Shown here in pieces: positions 1-50,181 of a stretch of DNA of 64,000 nt. The notes beneath the pieces were generated by a model. That model was not told the DNA's origin. It saw only the letters and a program-made list of their open reading frames with translations, and made no database searches. This DNA is from Amoebidium appalachense. Taxonomy: Eukaryota > Ichthyosporea. The stretch is taken from assembly GCA_963693365.1 (NCBI GenBank), contig CAVNZM010000007.1:2046001-2110000 (forward strand), in the 5' to 3' direction. A program made the translations under genes and the position numbers. The first letter of the stretch is position 1. Each line of letters starts with the position of its first letter.

Positions 1-1093
1 GTAGAGCTGGCTCGTAAGCGGTTAGCTTTCTTCTCGGCTAATATTTTTAATGAAACGCCCCTCCATCCTTCTATTAGACACATTTATTCGCCAGTCTTTT
101 GTCTTCCCGGCATGTGCACGTGAATATGGTTTACCCCTTCTCGCCTGACGCTTGGATCAAGAAAGAGACTCTCGGAATTAAAGCGCTTAAACCCTTGGCA
201 AATTTCCTTGAAGTAGAAATTGCCTCCTTTTTATCTAACAACTGTTGTAAACCTGGGCCTGCAACATTCTCGATATATGGCCCAGGCTGGTCCCAATAGC
301 TGCTAGAGTATGATAATCCCATCTCGCGCTGAAATTCAATAGCACATAAGCCGCTAAAAGAATTATTTGCCCTCCCACCCTCTCTTCTCTATCCGACCTG
401 CCCCCTCCCCACCTCTCCCTTCTTTCCTTCCCTCTCTCTCTCCTTCTTCCCCGGGCACAAATACAAATAAATCCCGCTAAAGTATGCGTGTGACTTTGGA
501 CTGCCACTTACTTATTAAGACATGTACATAATCACAAAATAATTACACAATATAACAAATGGAAAAAGCCTCCACATGTGACACTAGACCCGATGTAAGC
601 AAACATCTTGAAAAACCAAGCCTTATGTCTCGTTTTATATATAATGACCGTCTAAATAATATTGCCAAATAAGGCACTCGCAAATGTGTAACACCTAAAT
701 ACATATTACCTTCCTGTAGAATTGGCCTTTCGCTGGCTGACGGTAATATTGACCACTTACCACGCTTTTAAATTTACCGTGCACGTGCCATACAGTGGAG
801 ATCCAAGTTGTAAGACTTAGTATAAGGTGGCATCGTTTGCATGCCCAAACAACACACACACACATCAGTTTAAGCGGTCATGTATTGCCAAATGTAGTTT
901 GATAGACCACATAATACCGCAAAACACACACGACACATTCACAACAGACACCCAGAAAGATAGCTTACCTGAAAATTACAACATCGTTGATTTCATACTC
1001 AGAACACACATAACTATGACCTCAGTATTAGATGTATTGATTGGCTTGAGAAACACATCATTACAAAACTCTAGCACACATACACACACACAC

Positions 1094-1167
<74 letters not shown>

Positions 1168-1432
1168 AGCTGATACCGAGTGTCCCAGGGGAGCCAGCAG
1201 AAAAAAAACCCAAAAAAAAAAAAAAAACTGGGAACCCAACTAATTGATTCTCTCAATCTCTATGGTGCTTCGTAGAGTAAGAAAAATCTGATATATATCA
1301 GCACCCGACACCTATGTACTTGATCATCGATATACCGCTGAGGGGAAATTCCGAGCAAAACCCACCCATACCTGAGACTGGTCTCTCTTTGCCTCGAGTA
1401 AACAGCGTAAACCCCTAATATATATATAGCGA
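1..1432 (+). mobile_element. Non-LTR retrotransposon (LINE) 3' fragment, decayed
   Basis: Bases 1-330 are the sense-strand counterpart of the reverse-transcriptase 3' coding end seen on the minus strand near 41700-42010, for example the shared stretches around WIKKE, LKPLANFLE and FLSNNCCKPGP. The frame here is broken and ends in an early stop, so it is a relic. After the coding part come the same untranslated region as the 41 kb copy, an (AC)n tract (about 1079-1166), a short A-rich run (1200-1227), and a terminal module of about 200 bases ending near TAAACCCCTAATATATA. The 5' part lies beyond the left edge. A non-LTR element is inferred from the RT type and the lack of long terminal repeats. 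Confidence 0.8.
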
Positions 1433-1611
1433 TAGGACAAGGTTTAGCTATAGGTAGTGAGCGGAAAACAGTGCATCCACCAACTCGTGAGATATATATA
1501 CTGAGAGATTCTTTGAATTGTGGAATGAAACTTTTATCACAGTGCCCCAGAGGGTGCTCACGGTGTGCATTGTGTTTGCGCGCGCGCATGTGTGTATGTG
1601 TGTGTGCGCGC

Positions 1612-1682
<71 letters not shown>

Positions 1683-2235
1683 TGCGTGCGCGCGCGCACG
1701 TGTGTGTACATGTACTGTGTATGTATGTTGTGTGTGTCTGGATGTGGTTGGTGTTTTTGCGATGGTGGTGGTGGTGGTCCACAGGAGGGGGGGAAGGGGC
1801 AAGGTTTTAATGGTACAGGGATGATGGAAAATTAATGCATGTGACTTCTGAGAGTGAGACCATTCAATTATTTGGTACATACAGATAATTTCGAGTAAAT
1901 GGTGGTCGACATGGTGGGGTTGGCCATGGGGGTGCTCGGTTCCTCAGGGGTTTTTATTTTTTATTTTTTTATTTTTATTTTTTTTTTAAGGGGGGGGGGG
2001 GGGGGGGGGGGAGGGGGGCAGCGCTGGCCCCACCGGAAGAGATTCGGATTGCGGGTAGGGTGTGGGGGTTATCTCTAGAGTGAGAGCCTTGCCATTTAAT
2101 CGTAAGCTAAGGGCCGGCAGTGCATATCATGGTACTACGGAAACACGTACGTGTGTTGTGTACTTTTGTCGGTTTGTGTGAGTGTACGTGTGTGTGTGTG
2201 TATTTGGTGGTGGTGGTGGCGGTGGTGGTGGTGAT

Positions 2236-2269
<34 letters not shown>

Positions 2270-2373
2270 GTACATGTGTGTCCGGGTGAGCTGTGCCATG
2301 GCCGTTTGTGTGTGTGTTTTTGAGGCCCGGGAAGGGGGGGGGGGGGGGTTGTCTTACCTGGTTTTTAAGGTGT

Positions 2374-2421
<48 letters not shown>

Positions 2422-2613
2422 CAAGTCTTTATTGAGCTAGATAGTGTTTTCTGAACGTGCCACCCAGTCATAGGCTCATCGGTCCATATGCATGTTTCTC
2501 CTTCTCCTTTTTTTTTCTCTCTCTTTCTCTTTTTTCCCATTTCTTTTTCTTTCTTTCTTTCTTTTTTAAATTTCTTTTCTTTTCTTTCTTTTCTGTCTGT
2601 CTGTCTTTCTTTC

Positions 2614-2661
<48 letters not shown>

Positions 2662-3267
2662 GGGGGGGGGGGGGGGGTCTCCTGACGGGCTAGCGCTTTG
2701 GCAGTGAACATACTTTGGTTTATTGATTTTATATATCTGTCCATGGCCAAGCAGTGCACAGGATCTTGTTTCAGGAAAGTCGACATGCAACATACGTAAT
2801 ACGTCTTAACATGGACAAGTGCACGTGGTGCAAGGGACATATGCACAATTAATTAAAAAACATGCGAGCCTGAGCTCTGTATATATGTCAACCCACGACA
2901 TTTCGTTGTTTTCTTTTTAGGGTTTTGTGTTCCCGTACGTTACATAAGTGAGAATCGAACTTATATGCTATGTTGAAGGTCAATTATCATTCATTCGGCC
3001 TTGGATTTAGTTTTCTATATATCATCTAAAAACATACGAATACCAGACACGGTATTGTGACCATATGATAGACACGAACAAACCATCAAACAAGTAAATG
3101 AATTAATAAAGGAAAAAAAAACGAATGCAAGCATGATAAACGAGCGGCACGTTAAGCAACCGGTTACTAGTCTGTCTCCCCAGCAACACTAAGTACACAT
3201 CTGTTAACCAATAGTTAGATAACCAACTACCATAAATGGTTATATATACATACCCGCTACCACGTGT
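1433..3267. other. Intergenic, simple-repeat rich; 3' flank of the BIG gene
   Basis: No gene is supported here. It holds an alternating (CG)n-(TG)n-(CG)n tract (1578-1715), poly-G runs (about 1988-2015, 2238-2268, 2389-2420), and a pyrimidine-rich stretch that runs T into G (2500-2677). On the minus strand an AATAAA-type polyadenylation hexamer (read on + as TTTATT, near 2719) lies about 540 bases past the BIG stop codon and could serve it. This is a weak call, as no cleavage-site evidence is available. Confidence 0.5.
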
Positions 3268-40016
<36,749 letters not shown>

Positions 40017-40356
40017 GGCAGAGAGAACCCGTTGTTGTCTTTGTGCCGCTAGTGGTTCATGGTGTGTCCCTGAAACATCAATAGCTACCTCAACAAGAGG
40101 ATATGTGTGTGTTTCTTAGGAGCCCTAAAAATATTACAGTCACGGTTATGGCAGATGTAAGAGGTTACACCAACACTCTTTCGAATTCAACGGGGCCCGC
40201 ACCTTCACAAAAAAAACAAAAACAAAGCCATCCTTCGAAGCTGGCGCATACCTTGTGGGCTGGAATTTGGAGTTCACCTTTGATTGGCTAATCGGACACC
40301 ACTATAAATCAACAAATACCCAAATATGGCTACTTTTGCATTCCTCTGATCGCTGG
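40017..40356. promoter_or_regulatory. 5' flank of the BIG gene (presumed promoter)
   Basis: This 340-base, non-repetitive stretch separates the BIG start codon from the inverted-repeat element. I see no convincing TATA box or initiator on the minus strand. The call rests on position only. Confidence 0.4.
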
Positions 40357-40787
40357 TAGGGCCTTATGAAAATATCCTGTTTTTCGCCCTGAGTATCAAC
40401 CGGGATATATCACGAAAATATCGCCTGAGCCCCTGAATATCCCCATTTTTTTTTCTGAGAGCGAGTATCATTACACCATATCCCGAAAACGTCCCTGAAT
40501 ATCAAAAGATTTATCAAAAGTATCCCGCCAAGCCCCTGATTATCATACACAAGTATCCCGGCCAAATTAGCCTTTTGGGCAAACCTATCGTACGTATATC
40601 TCTCAGGGGTTTACGCTGTTTACTCGAGGCAAAGAGAGACCAGTCTCAGGTATGGGGGGGTTTTGCTTGGAATATCCCCTCAGCTGTATATCATGATCAC
40701 GTACATAGCTGTCGGGTGATGATTACATATCAGGGTTTACTTTCTCTACGAGACACCATAAAGACTAAGAATTAGTTGGGGTTCCCC

Positions 40788-40825
<38 letters not shown>

Positions 40826-40860
40826 CTCCGGGCTCCCCTGGGACACTCGGTATCAGCTGG

Positions 40861-40979
<119 letters not shown>

Positions 40980-41347
40980 AGAATTTTGTAATGCCGTGTT
41001 TCTCAAGCCAATCACTGATACATCTACTAAACAGGTCGTAGTTTCGCGTGTTTAGTATAAAATCAAGGATGCTGTAATTTTTAGGTAGGCTATCTTTCTG
41101 GGTGTCTGTTGTAAATGTGACATGTGTGTGTTGCGGTATTATGTGGTCTATCAAACTACATCATGGGCGATACATGACCGTTTAAACTGGTGTGTGTGTG
41201 TGTTGTTTGGGCATGCAAACGATGCCACCTTATACTTATTAGATCTCCACTGTATAGCACGTGTACAGTGAAAGCGTGGTATGTGATCAATAATACCATC
41301 AGCTAGAGAAAGACAAATATTACAGGAAGGTAATGTGTATTTAGGTG

Positions 41348-43575
41348 TTACACATTTGCGAGTGCCATATTTGGCAATATGGTTAAGGCGGTCATTATAT
41401 ATATAAAACTAGACATAAATCTTAGTTTTTCAAGGTGTATGCTTTCATCGGGTCTGGTGTCGTGTGGTATCTTTTTCCATTTGTTATATTGCGTAATGAT
41501 CTTGTGATTGTGTACATGTCTAATAAGTAAGTGGCAGTCCAAGGTCACACGCACACTTTTGCGGGGTTTATTTGTATTTGTGCCCGGGGGAAAAGGAGAG
41601 AGGGAGGAAAGGAAAGAGGGGAGAGGTGAAGAGGGGACAGGTCGGATAGAGAAGAGAGGGGTGGGCAAATACTTCTTTAAGCGGCTTATGTGCTTATTGA
41701 ATTTCAGCGCGAGATGGGATACTCTAGCAGCTATTGGGACCAGACCATATATCGAGAGCCTTACAGGCCCAGGTTTACAACAGTTGTTAGATAGAAAGGA
41801 GGCAACTTCTGCTTCAAGGAAATTTGCCAAGGGTTTAAGCGCTCTAGTTCTCTCTTTCTTGATCCAAGCGGCGAGAAGGGGTAAACCATATTCACATGCC
41901 GGGAAGACAAAAGTGCGAATAAATGTAAGTCTAATAGAAGGATGGAGGGGTGTGTCTTTAAAAATATTAGCCGAGAAGAAAGCTAACCGCTTACGAGCCA
42001 GCTCTACCCTCTTTTCGACCATATGGGAAAACATAATACCAACAGAATTAACCGGAACACCAAGATATCTGTATTCTGGAACTATAGGTACAGGTTTAGA
42101 TGATAATGTGAATGTGTGTAAATTGTTAGCTATATCAGGTACAAGAACACCACATTTGTCTATGTTAAGGATCATAAGGTTTGCCTTGCACCACTCTGAC
42201 ACTACATCGAACAATCTTTGCAGGCGTCTAGTGCTAGGGGTACGGGCAAGGAGGGACAGATCATCAGCATAGAGAAGTGCAGGCGGAAAGTTATTAATAG
42301 GATCATCATTTTCGGCATAAATTTTGACAGCCAAATCATCTATAAATAGGTTAAACAAAAAGGGGCTAAGCAATGAACCCTGCAAGAGACCTCTAGTACG
42401 AGCAAAACCATATGAAAGGTGCCCATTAACCACAGCTCTACCATAGGTTTGAGACAAGAGTGCTTCTAACAAAACACCAATGCAGTGTGGTACACCCCGT
42501 GCAGCAAGCTTTTCCCATAGGAGACCAGGGGAGACGGAATCGTAAGCAGCTTTCCAATCAATAAAACCAACATATCGTGCACCTTCTTGCATAGAATCAT
42601 GCAGTGCCATTATTTGAACATAACATGAATTGTTTTTACGAAAAGCGGATTGGCATATGCATGGGTGTATGTGAAGAATAGATTGAAACCTAGGGTGATG
42701 TGCAAATAACCTAAGTAAGCAAGCTTCAAAGAATCTACGAACAACCTGGGTTAGTGTGATGGGGTGAAAAGTTGATATGGGGCCCTCAGAGTCCTTCTTA
42801 ACTATGACGGTATCACTAAGGTGTCTAACCAAGATGATGGGACATGTCCACATTTAACACACCAAGAAAAGAGAGAGCTTAACATAAAAGTAAGATCAGG
42901 TTTAATAGCGCAATCACTTTCCTTTTGTGGGTAGGAGGGAACAAGGATTTATGCAGTGCCATTATTTGAACATAACATGAATTGTTTTTACGAAAAGCGG
43001 ATTGGCATATGCATGGGTGTATGTGAAGAATAGATTGAAACCTAGGGTGATGTGCAAATAACCTAAGTAAGCAAGCTTCAAAGAATCTACGAACAACCTG
43101 GGTTAGTGTGATGGGGTGAAAAGTTGATATGGGGCCCTCAGAGTCCTTCTTAACTATGACGGTATCACTAAGGTGTCTAACCAAGATGATGGGACATGTC
43201 CACATTTAACACACCAAGAAAAGAGAGAGCTTAACATAAAAGTAAGATCAGGTTTAATAGCGCAATCACTTTCCTTTTGTGGGTAGGAGGGAACAAGGAT
43301 TTAAGAAACCCGGCAGGAAGTCCATCAGGTCCACAAGACTTACTAGAGCGATAACTAGATATCACAGACCATATGGTGTCGGGACTGAAAAAGGGGAGGA
43401 TCGATTCTATGGGGATAGATGGGTCTACAGGCCACACAATAGGTTTCTGAGCGGGGGTCCTATCTTTAAACAGCTCCGAGAAATACTTATCAGAGTCTAT
43501 GAGGGGGTCTCCAGTGGCATCACCAATAATACGAGCAGGGGGGCCAAATCGATTCATACTAGCAAGCCGGCGCAA
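41348..43575 (-). pseudogene. LINE reverse transcriptase, disrupted
   Basis: RT motifs on the minus strand: upstream SYRSSKSCGPDGLPAGFLK, then FIDWKAAYDSV (motif A with catalytic Asp), GLLQGSLLSPFLFNLFIDDL (motif B) and LLYADDLSLLA (YADD, motif C), followed by a thumb-like region and a C-terminal part with LKPLANFLEAEVASF. The main frame runs 42853 to 41348. It is broken from the upstream fragment (43575-43231) by stops, a frameshift and a 352-base tandem duplication, so this copy cannot make an intact enzyme. No endonuclease domain is seen. Confidence 0.88.
42599..43302 (-). repeat. 352-base tandem duplication inside the RT
   Basis: Bases 42599-42950 and 42951-43302 are essentially the same sequence in direct tandem, with the boundary at ATGCAGTGCC. 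The copies look nearly identical by eye, so the duplication is recent. It repeats the coding stretch ending in MALH and inserts stops. Confidence 0.95.
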
Positions 43576-43825
43576 GCTTTCCTTTTGAGACAGGGGCTCA
43601 CCTACAACCTATTGTAGTCTAGCGGGAGTGGTAACAAGAGAGCATCGGGATATTCCTTCCTACCACCACCAGCATAATCACCGAGGTCTATGTGCTATTA
43701 AATCATCAACGATAAAGTTGGTGCATGTATCTAGTACCTAACACGTACTGACGTGTTGCCGCACGTGCGACTTTATACATCTACTCAGGCGGCAAAAAAA
43801 AAAAGAAAAGAAAGAAAGAAAGGAG

Positions 43826-44279
43826 ACACCGCCTCAGTAGGTGGTAGATCTAGTACGAGATGTGAATCTGGTCTGGCTTGTGCAGATTAGTAATAGGCGC
43901 ATATATATATATATATATATATGGGGTGTTTCGCTGCATAGCATACACATACATCAACTTTACCCCACTGTGACTTGAGACCAAAAGCAGAGTGTACACC
44001 CAAATATACCTTTCTGCTGTGAGTCCCTTTTACAGAACTTAGGCAATGTATAACTCACACCGCCTCAGTAGGTGGTAGATCTAGTACGAGATGTGAATCT
44101 GGTCTGGCTTGTGCAGATTAGTAATAGGCGCATATATATACATATGGGGTGTTTCGCTGCATAGCATACACATACATCAACTTTACCCCACTGTGACTTG
44201 AGACCAAAGGCAGAGTGTACACTTAAATATACCTTTCTGCTGTGAGTCCCTTTTACAGAACTTAGGCAATGTATAACTC
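43826..44279. repeat. 231-base tandem duplication with variable (AT)n
   Basis: The unit starting ACACCGCCTCAGTAGGTGGT occurs at 43826-44056 and 44057-44279. The copies differ mainly in an (AT)n tract (longer in the first) and a few single bases. It has no coding potential and lies inside the inverted-repeat element. Confidence 0.95.
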
Positions 44280-44782
44280 TGCTTTTACAAAGCTAAGCCA
44301 TTAGTATTTGTATGTGGCCGGAAAATTAATGTGCATGCCGCATCAGCGCTGAGGATGCGGATGAGCTGGTGTTGAAGCATGGCATATGCATATGCATGCT
44401 ATGTGCGTATACTACATGAACACACTGATACATTGCATATCAAAGTTCATTATGCGGCATATGTACAGTACTTGTTCATGCACCTTATTGTACAACCATA
44501 AGCTTTGCCTCAGCTTCATCATGTATAAATTTAAAATCAATACTATAATTCATTGCTTTATTTTGTTTGAGAAATGTTTGCTCCCTGGGGAGGTTGCAAG
44601 TGGTGCATAATTGGCTAATTCCCGATAAAAGTACCCATTTATGGCTAAGACAATAATTTTGGAAATAATCTGCTTGTTTGCATTGGTCGTTTGACGTTCA
44701 CCAAGATCAAATCTCGCCCGTAAGGTCCCCCACATGGCCATTTCTTATAGATAACATAAACAAAAAGGGCCGGATATATCTT

Positions 44783-44978
44783 GGGGGTTTACGCTGTTTA
44801 CTCGAGGCAAAGAGAACCAGTCTCAGGTATGGGGGGGGGGGTTTTGCTCGGAATATCCCCTCAGCGGTATATCATGATCACGTACATAGATGTCGGGTGG
44901 TGACTATATATCAGGGTTTACTTTCTCTACGAGACACCATAAAGACTACAAGGAGAAATCAATTAGTTGGGGTTCCCC

Positions 44979-45040
<62 letters not shown>

Positions 45041-45100
45041 GGGCTCCCCTCGGGACACTCGGTATCAGCTGGTTGTGTGTGTGTGTGTGTGTGTGTGTGA
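44783..45100 (-). mobile_element. Third, strongly truncated copy of the LINE 3' module
   Basis: On the minus strand: short (AC)n, CCAGCTGATACCGAGTGTCC, an A-run of about 55 (T on +, 44980-45036), then the terminal module ending GTAAACCCCC. It matches 1150-1432 and 40605-40880. No coding part is present, so it begins at the (AC)n tract. Confidence 0.85.
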
Positions 45101-45286
45101 TCTTGCTCCTTAGCCCAGGAGATATATCACACTTCGGAGGATACCAAAAGATATATCTTTTTGCGCCCCGTCCCTGAATATCACGGGATACATCCCAAGC
45201 TGGACCTGAATATCACGAGATATATCAGGTATCCAGGACACCCCTGAATATCACCGTGATACCCGGGATATTTTCATAAGGCCCTA

Positions 45287-47005
45287 AGATTCGCTGGTGA
45301 ATGTCAGAATGTGGTGCACCACGGCACCTCTCTTCTCTCTCTCTTTCTTCCCCCCCCCCCCCCCCCCCCCCTTTCCCCGGAAACCACCACCACCACTAAA
45401 AATGGGACACGCAGGTTTGAACAGAAGGCCGTATGTAGGCTACGCAACTTCAAGGGGTTTAGGTGAATCGGGAGATGGTTGCCAAGGGGCACTAGCCAGG
45501 CACGTATCTAATGTGCTGATTTCTAGTCATGGCTAATCGACATTTTTTTTACGGCGCCCACTTTAAAAAATGTGCTAGAGTGTGTTTGTTGCCCGCATTC
45601 AGCACATCAATCAAAGAACCCTAAATTCGTCTCCCGTGCGTTTATGATCATGAAGAACCATCAGGTAGCGACGCACTTCTGAGGGTACGTACAATAAGTC
45701 AAGCAAGCATGCAGACCCTTCCTTCTCAGTAGTCAGCTAGTAATAGTTGATACGTGTGCAAGCTTGTACCACAGATAGGAGACCTGAATTTCCTCGAGAG
45801 CTCTCACTGATCGGTTTACTTGTCATTCCGTCACAATAACAATAAAACGGCCAGCAGGATCCAATTTATTCCCAAAAAATGTTACCTGTCCAGACAAAAA
45901 ATTGAGAAGGGGGGTGTCTGTGCCTGGTACGGTTTTGTGACCCTCTGAGCACGCGGACGGTGGGCGGCACATATTGCACGGATTCAGACGTGAAACTCCC
46001 AAAGATGCAATGGTTAGAGACCGCTCCGGTCATCCCTACACGTCTTTGCAACTAATAAGCTCGGTCACTAGAGATACCTCAAATGTGAGCAGTGCATCAT
46101 GCACACACCACACTGCTCCACACTGTTTAGCTCTGAATTCGTTCCTTTGAGGTAGCTTTGCCCGTTCAAAGATCTAGAGTATGAAGCCACCCCGCCTCGC
46201 AAGCACAAGCAAAGACGAAGTCCCGAGTTGAAGCGACTGATGTTGAACACGTGAACCTCTTCCCTTTGAAAATAGCCAGATAAAACTTCTTCCACACCTT
46301 CACAACACACTACTGTACAGTGCACCTACAAAAACATAGGCCTTTGTCCTGTTGTTTGTGCGTTCAAGTCACAGTGTCGCAGCCCGCTGTTGGCTGGTGC
46401 CAGTGCACATTTTGTTGCTGTCAGACAAGACCACTATAGCGTCATCACGTGCGCTAATGATTTCCCGGTGAATATCAAATACTAATCTTGAGTTTTGGTT
46501 CGCATATAACATTTTATAAGATTATAAAGCTGCTGAGTTTTTATAAAACCTTTCAATGTTACTAAAATCATGCTGTGAAAGGTTGATTATATTCTAGTCG
46601 CTTACGATTGGCCAACATCAGATGCAAGGCGCGCCAAAGCAACCCCGTTGCTCGGCACTGATCACTTCATTGGAAATGGTGTGTTTGGAAATAATAAATA
46701 CAAAATAAGGGACAATTTGCATGTAATAAATCAATAAAGTCTACTATATAGCTTTATTACAGCATAATACCGCCCTCTTTTTGCTGTAGAACACTTAGGA
46801 CTCTGTTTTTGAAAGTGCCGTACATATCAGAAAATCAAACGTTTTGCCCCCCCTCCACGAAATTCCTGGTTGGCTCACATGAAAAGCAGCGGTGCACTCT
46901 CGTTTTACTGTCAGTTCACGTTTGGGAGGAAGGCCGTTGTGTGATTTCTTCTCTCAGTTAAAACAAAGACCGTAAAAGCTGCGGCATTTAGGAATTATCC
47001 AGAGG
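45287..47005. other. Intergenic, presumed HADHB promoter side
   Basis: Mostly unique sequence with one C-run (45351-45371). Small open frames on either strand show no recognisable family. The region contains the HADHB upstream flank, but no clear core promoter motif is visible. Confidence 0.4.
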
Positions 47006-47831
47006 ATGATGTCCATGGGTTTCGTCGCGAAGGGTAGGTGCAGTGAAGCTGGAATAGACACACTGGTGGCCGTCGTGGCTAGGTAGATTGATAGAGAGAG
47101 GTGATCATGGTGAAAACCGGCAGGGGAAAGTTTCCGGTCTTTGTTGGAAGGCAAACGCTATGCATGGTAGGAAATGCATCAAACAGTTTTAAATAATAGA
47201 TTTTCACCCTCTCCTTCTGAAAGCTTTATAGCCCTCTGGTCGCTAGAAAAAGGGAGAGTGAGCCAGCAAGGTTAAAGGCTGCCCAAAGGCGTGGCAAGGT
47301 TTTATTCTGGTCTCTATATGGTTTGCAGTTAACAAAAAGGTTCACACAGCTGGTATGGCTCTACAGGAACCAGATGTGTCCTGGAGTACACTGTGATCCC
47401 AAGCAGCTCGCATGATTCAAAGTAGAACAATGGAGGAGTTCGCCTGGGCTTCTTATACGTTTCCTTGCCGACCAACATCGTTATCGTAGCAAACCATCAC
47501 AATCAGTTTTATGGCGTAGTGCTGGATGTCTGCAGATTTTATTAGGGATCCCAAGCTTTCACATAACGCTATAGGAGAGGCTCATGTGGCGAACACAATC
47601 TTACGGCTCATCAGTGTTCTGGAGCCGGTTTCTCAGGCAAAGCTGAGAACCAAGCTTAGTACTATTCTGCTTGTCTTTTGAGACTTTCCTTCTTTGTTGC
47701 TGTGCAGGGGCCACCTCCAAGGTCCTCTCCACTGCCGGCTATGCCACTGCCGCTACAGCCGCAAAGACTGCTGCTGCAGGTATGGTTTTGTTTTCTATAA
47801 ACCGACAGCCTTTCTTTGCTTCCCCGCCCCC

Positions 47832-47867
<36 letters not shown>

Positions 47868-48960
47868 CCCCACCCCTTCCACACACACACACACACTCTC
47901 TCTCTACACACTCTCTCTGTGTGTGTGTGTGTGCGCGCGCGCGAGCGTGCGTGCGAGTGAAACATCACTCTCTTGCTTGGACCACCCTTGCATCACACCT
48001 TCCACCCCCTATATCCTCATTAAAACTACATACGAGTTTCACACCAGTAGTTTGGATGTTCTATTCTGATATATGGTGTATTCTGATATTGAGCACTGGT
48101 TCATTTCACGAATTGTTCCGGATGGCCCATGGAAGTCTGCCCCGAAGTAATGCCTCCGTGCGAGCAGCTCAAGCTTCATGGCTTAGTAGGTATAGGCACA
48201 GTACAGACCACGTCGATGCTCACACAACCTGGGTTGCGAATAGGGTCTGGTCCAGCGATTAAGGTTGAGAAGAAGCGCCACGGTCGCAATGTTGTGCTGG
48301 TTGACGGTGTCCGCACTCCCTTCCAGATGTCTGGAACTGGGTGGGTCCCCCTACGGTTTGCTGTTGGCACGTGTCGTGCTTGCTGTCTGGGTGTTTAACT
48401 TGTGTCAAGACTGCTACAGTAACTTGCTTGCTTATCCTTGCCCCCTGTCGTCCTCCCTCCTCTCTCCCTCACCAAGCAGCCCCCCACACCTTTTTTCTTT
48501 TCCTTTCTCTTTAGACCCCACCTAAGCCATTATGCCCTTCCCCCCCCCCCCCCCCCCCCCCCGCCCCCCATCTTCCTCCTATTCACATGAAAGCACATGC
48601 GCACAGCGAATCACTGCCGAGTTCACAGCTTTCTTGGCAACATTCTTTCTACACTTCTTTTTGTTGCAACGACATCACACACGCAAACCCCCACCCCCCA
48701 TTCCCACTCCCATCCCCCTCCACATCTTCGCCCCCTCCCCCCCTCCCCCCCCCTCCCCCCCCCCCCCCCCCTCCCCCCCTTTCCCCAACTTACCCATTGG
48801 CTGTGCAGGTACACCGACCTGATGGCCTACGATCTTGCCCGGATGGCTCTTGCCGGGCTTGCCGACCGTCTGGACCTGGACACCAAGATTGTCGACTATG
48901 TGCTGATGGGCACCGTCATCCAGGAGGCAAAGACAAGCAACATTGCCCGCGAGGTCTGTT

Positions 48961-48993
<33 letters not shown>

Positions 48994-49275
48994 TGCCTCC
49001 TCCTGCGTGTGCGGTTTAAGTGCTCCTTTTGAGTAATATGCAATTTTTTGACCGCCGTGAGTGTACTATACGTACTCTGTAACACATGCTAATCCCCCCC
49101 CCTTCCCCCCCCCCCCCCCTCCCCCCCCCTCGTCACCCCCCCCCCCCCCCCCCCCCCCCGACGTGGGCCCCCCTGAGGATGGGCTCTGCTTATTATGCAT
49201 ACTCTTTATGTATGGTTTGCATTCTGCATCGTGTTATCCGTTGTTCTTGTGTACTTCGTACTTTATGACGCATTC

Positions 49276-49311
<36 letters not shown>

Positions 49312-50135
49312 GGAGTGTACAAACTCTTCCTATGTGCCTGAGCAATTGTTTGAATGTGCATCCGTATATTTGTTTTGTGTTTGCTCAATCTGAATGCTTC
49401 CCATGCTTTCCACCCTATATCAAGATACATCCCCCTCCCCCCCCCCCCCCCCCCCCGCTCTCCCTGCGCGCACCCGCGCCTGTCTCCTTACATACATCCA
49501 TCCGCAAGCACATACACCACCACCAAACCCAAAATAACACATTTACGGGCAAGAAAATAAGTTCTTCCTTGTTTCGGTTGAGATAGCATTAATACGGGCC
49601 ACTGAGTGATGGCTTCTTGGTGCTGGATCAAGTGGTTTTATGTGCGTGGTTCTGCAAATTAGTTAAGTAATAAACAAGGGCATGGAGCTAGGAGATTGGA
49701 GGAGAGCATGTGATAGTGGTTTGGTGATGGTGACTGGCTGGGACTACCGCAGGCATCCCTTGCTGCCGGCTACCCGCTGAACGTGCCGTCCAACACTGTC
49801 ACGCTCGCATGCATTTCCTCCAATGTTGCTGCGTTCAATGGTTACACCCCCCCCCCCCCCCCCCTAACCCCCACTGACCCCCCCCACACCCACCTCCACG
49901 CACACACGTGCGCGTGCGCGCACGCATGCACATGTGCAGCAATAGCTAAGTCATTCGAATTATTATCTGCATAACATTCTCCCCCCCCTCCCCCCTCCCC
50001 CCCCCCTCGCCCTCCGTTTACAATTTAAAAAAATCTGATATTGCCCACACATTGCTATTACCGAAAGGCACAAGGACTCGAAAGTTTCCCGTTTTGCCTC
50101 GATTCTGGTGCCCTCTGTGCAGAACCTAACCCCGT

Positions 50136-50181
<46 letters not shown>

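Noticed and set aside
46068-46325. A small minus-strand frame of 85 residues upstream of HADHB
   Set aside because: No similarity to any family I know, a composition typical of random frames, and no supporting signals.
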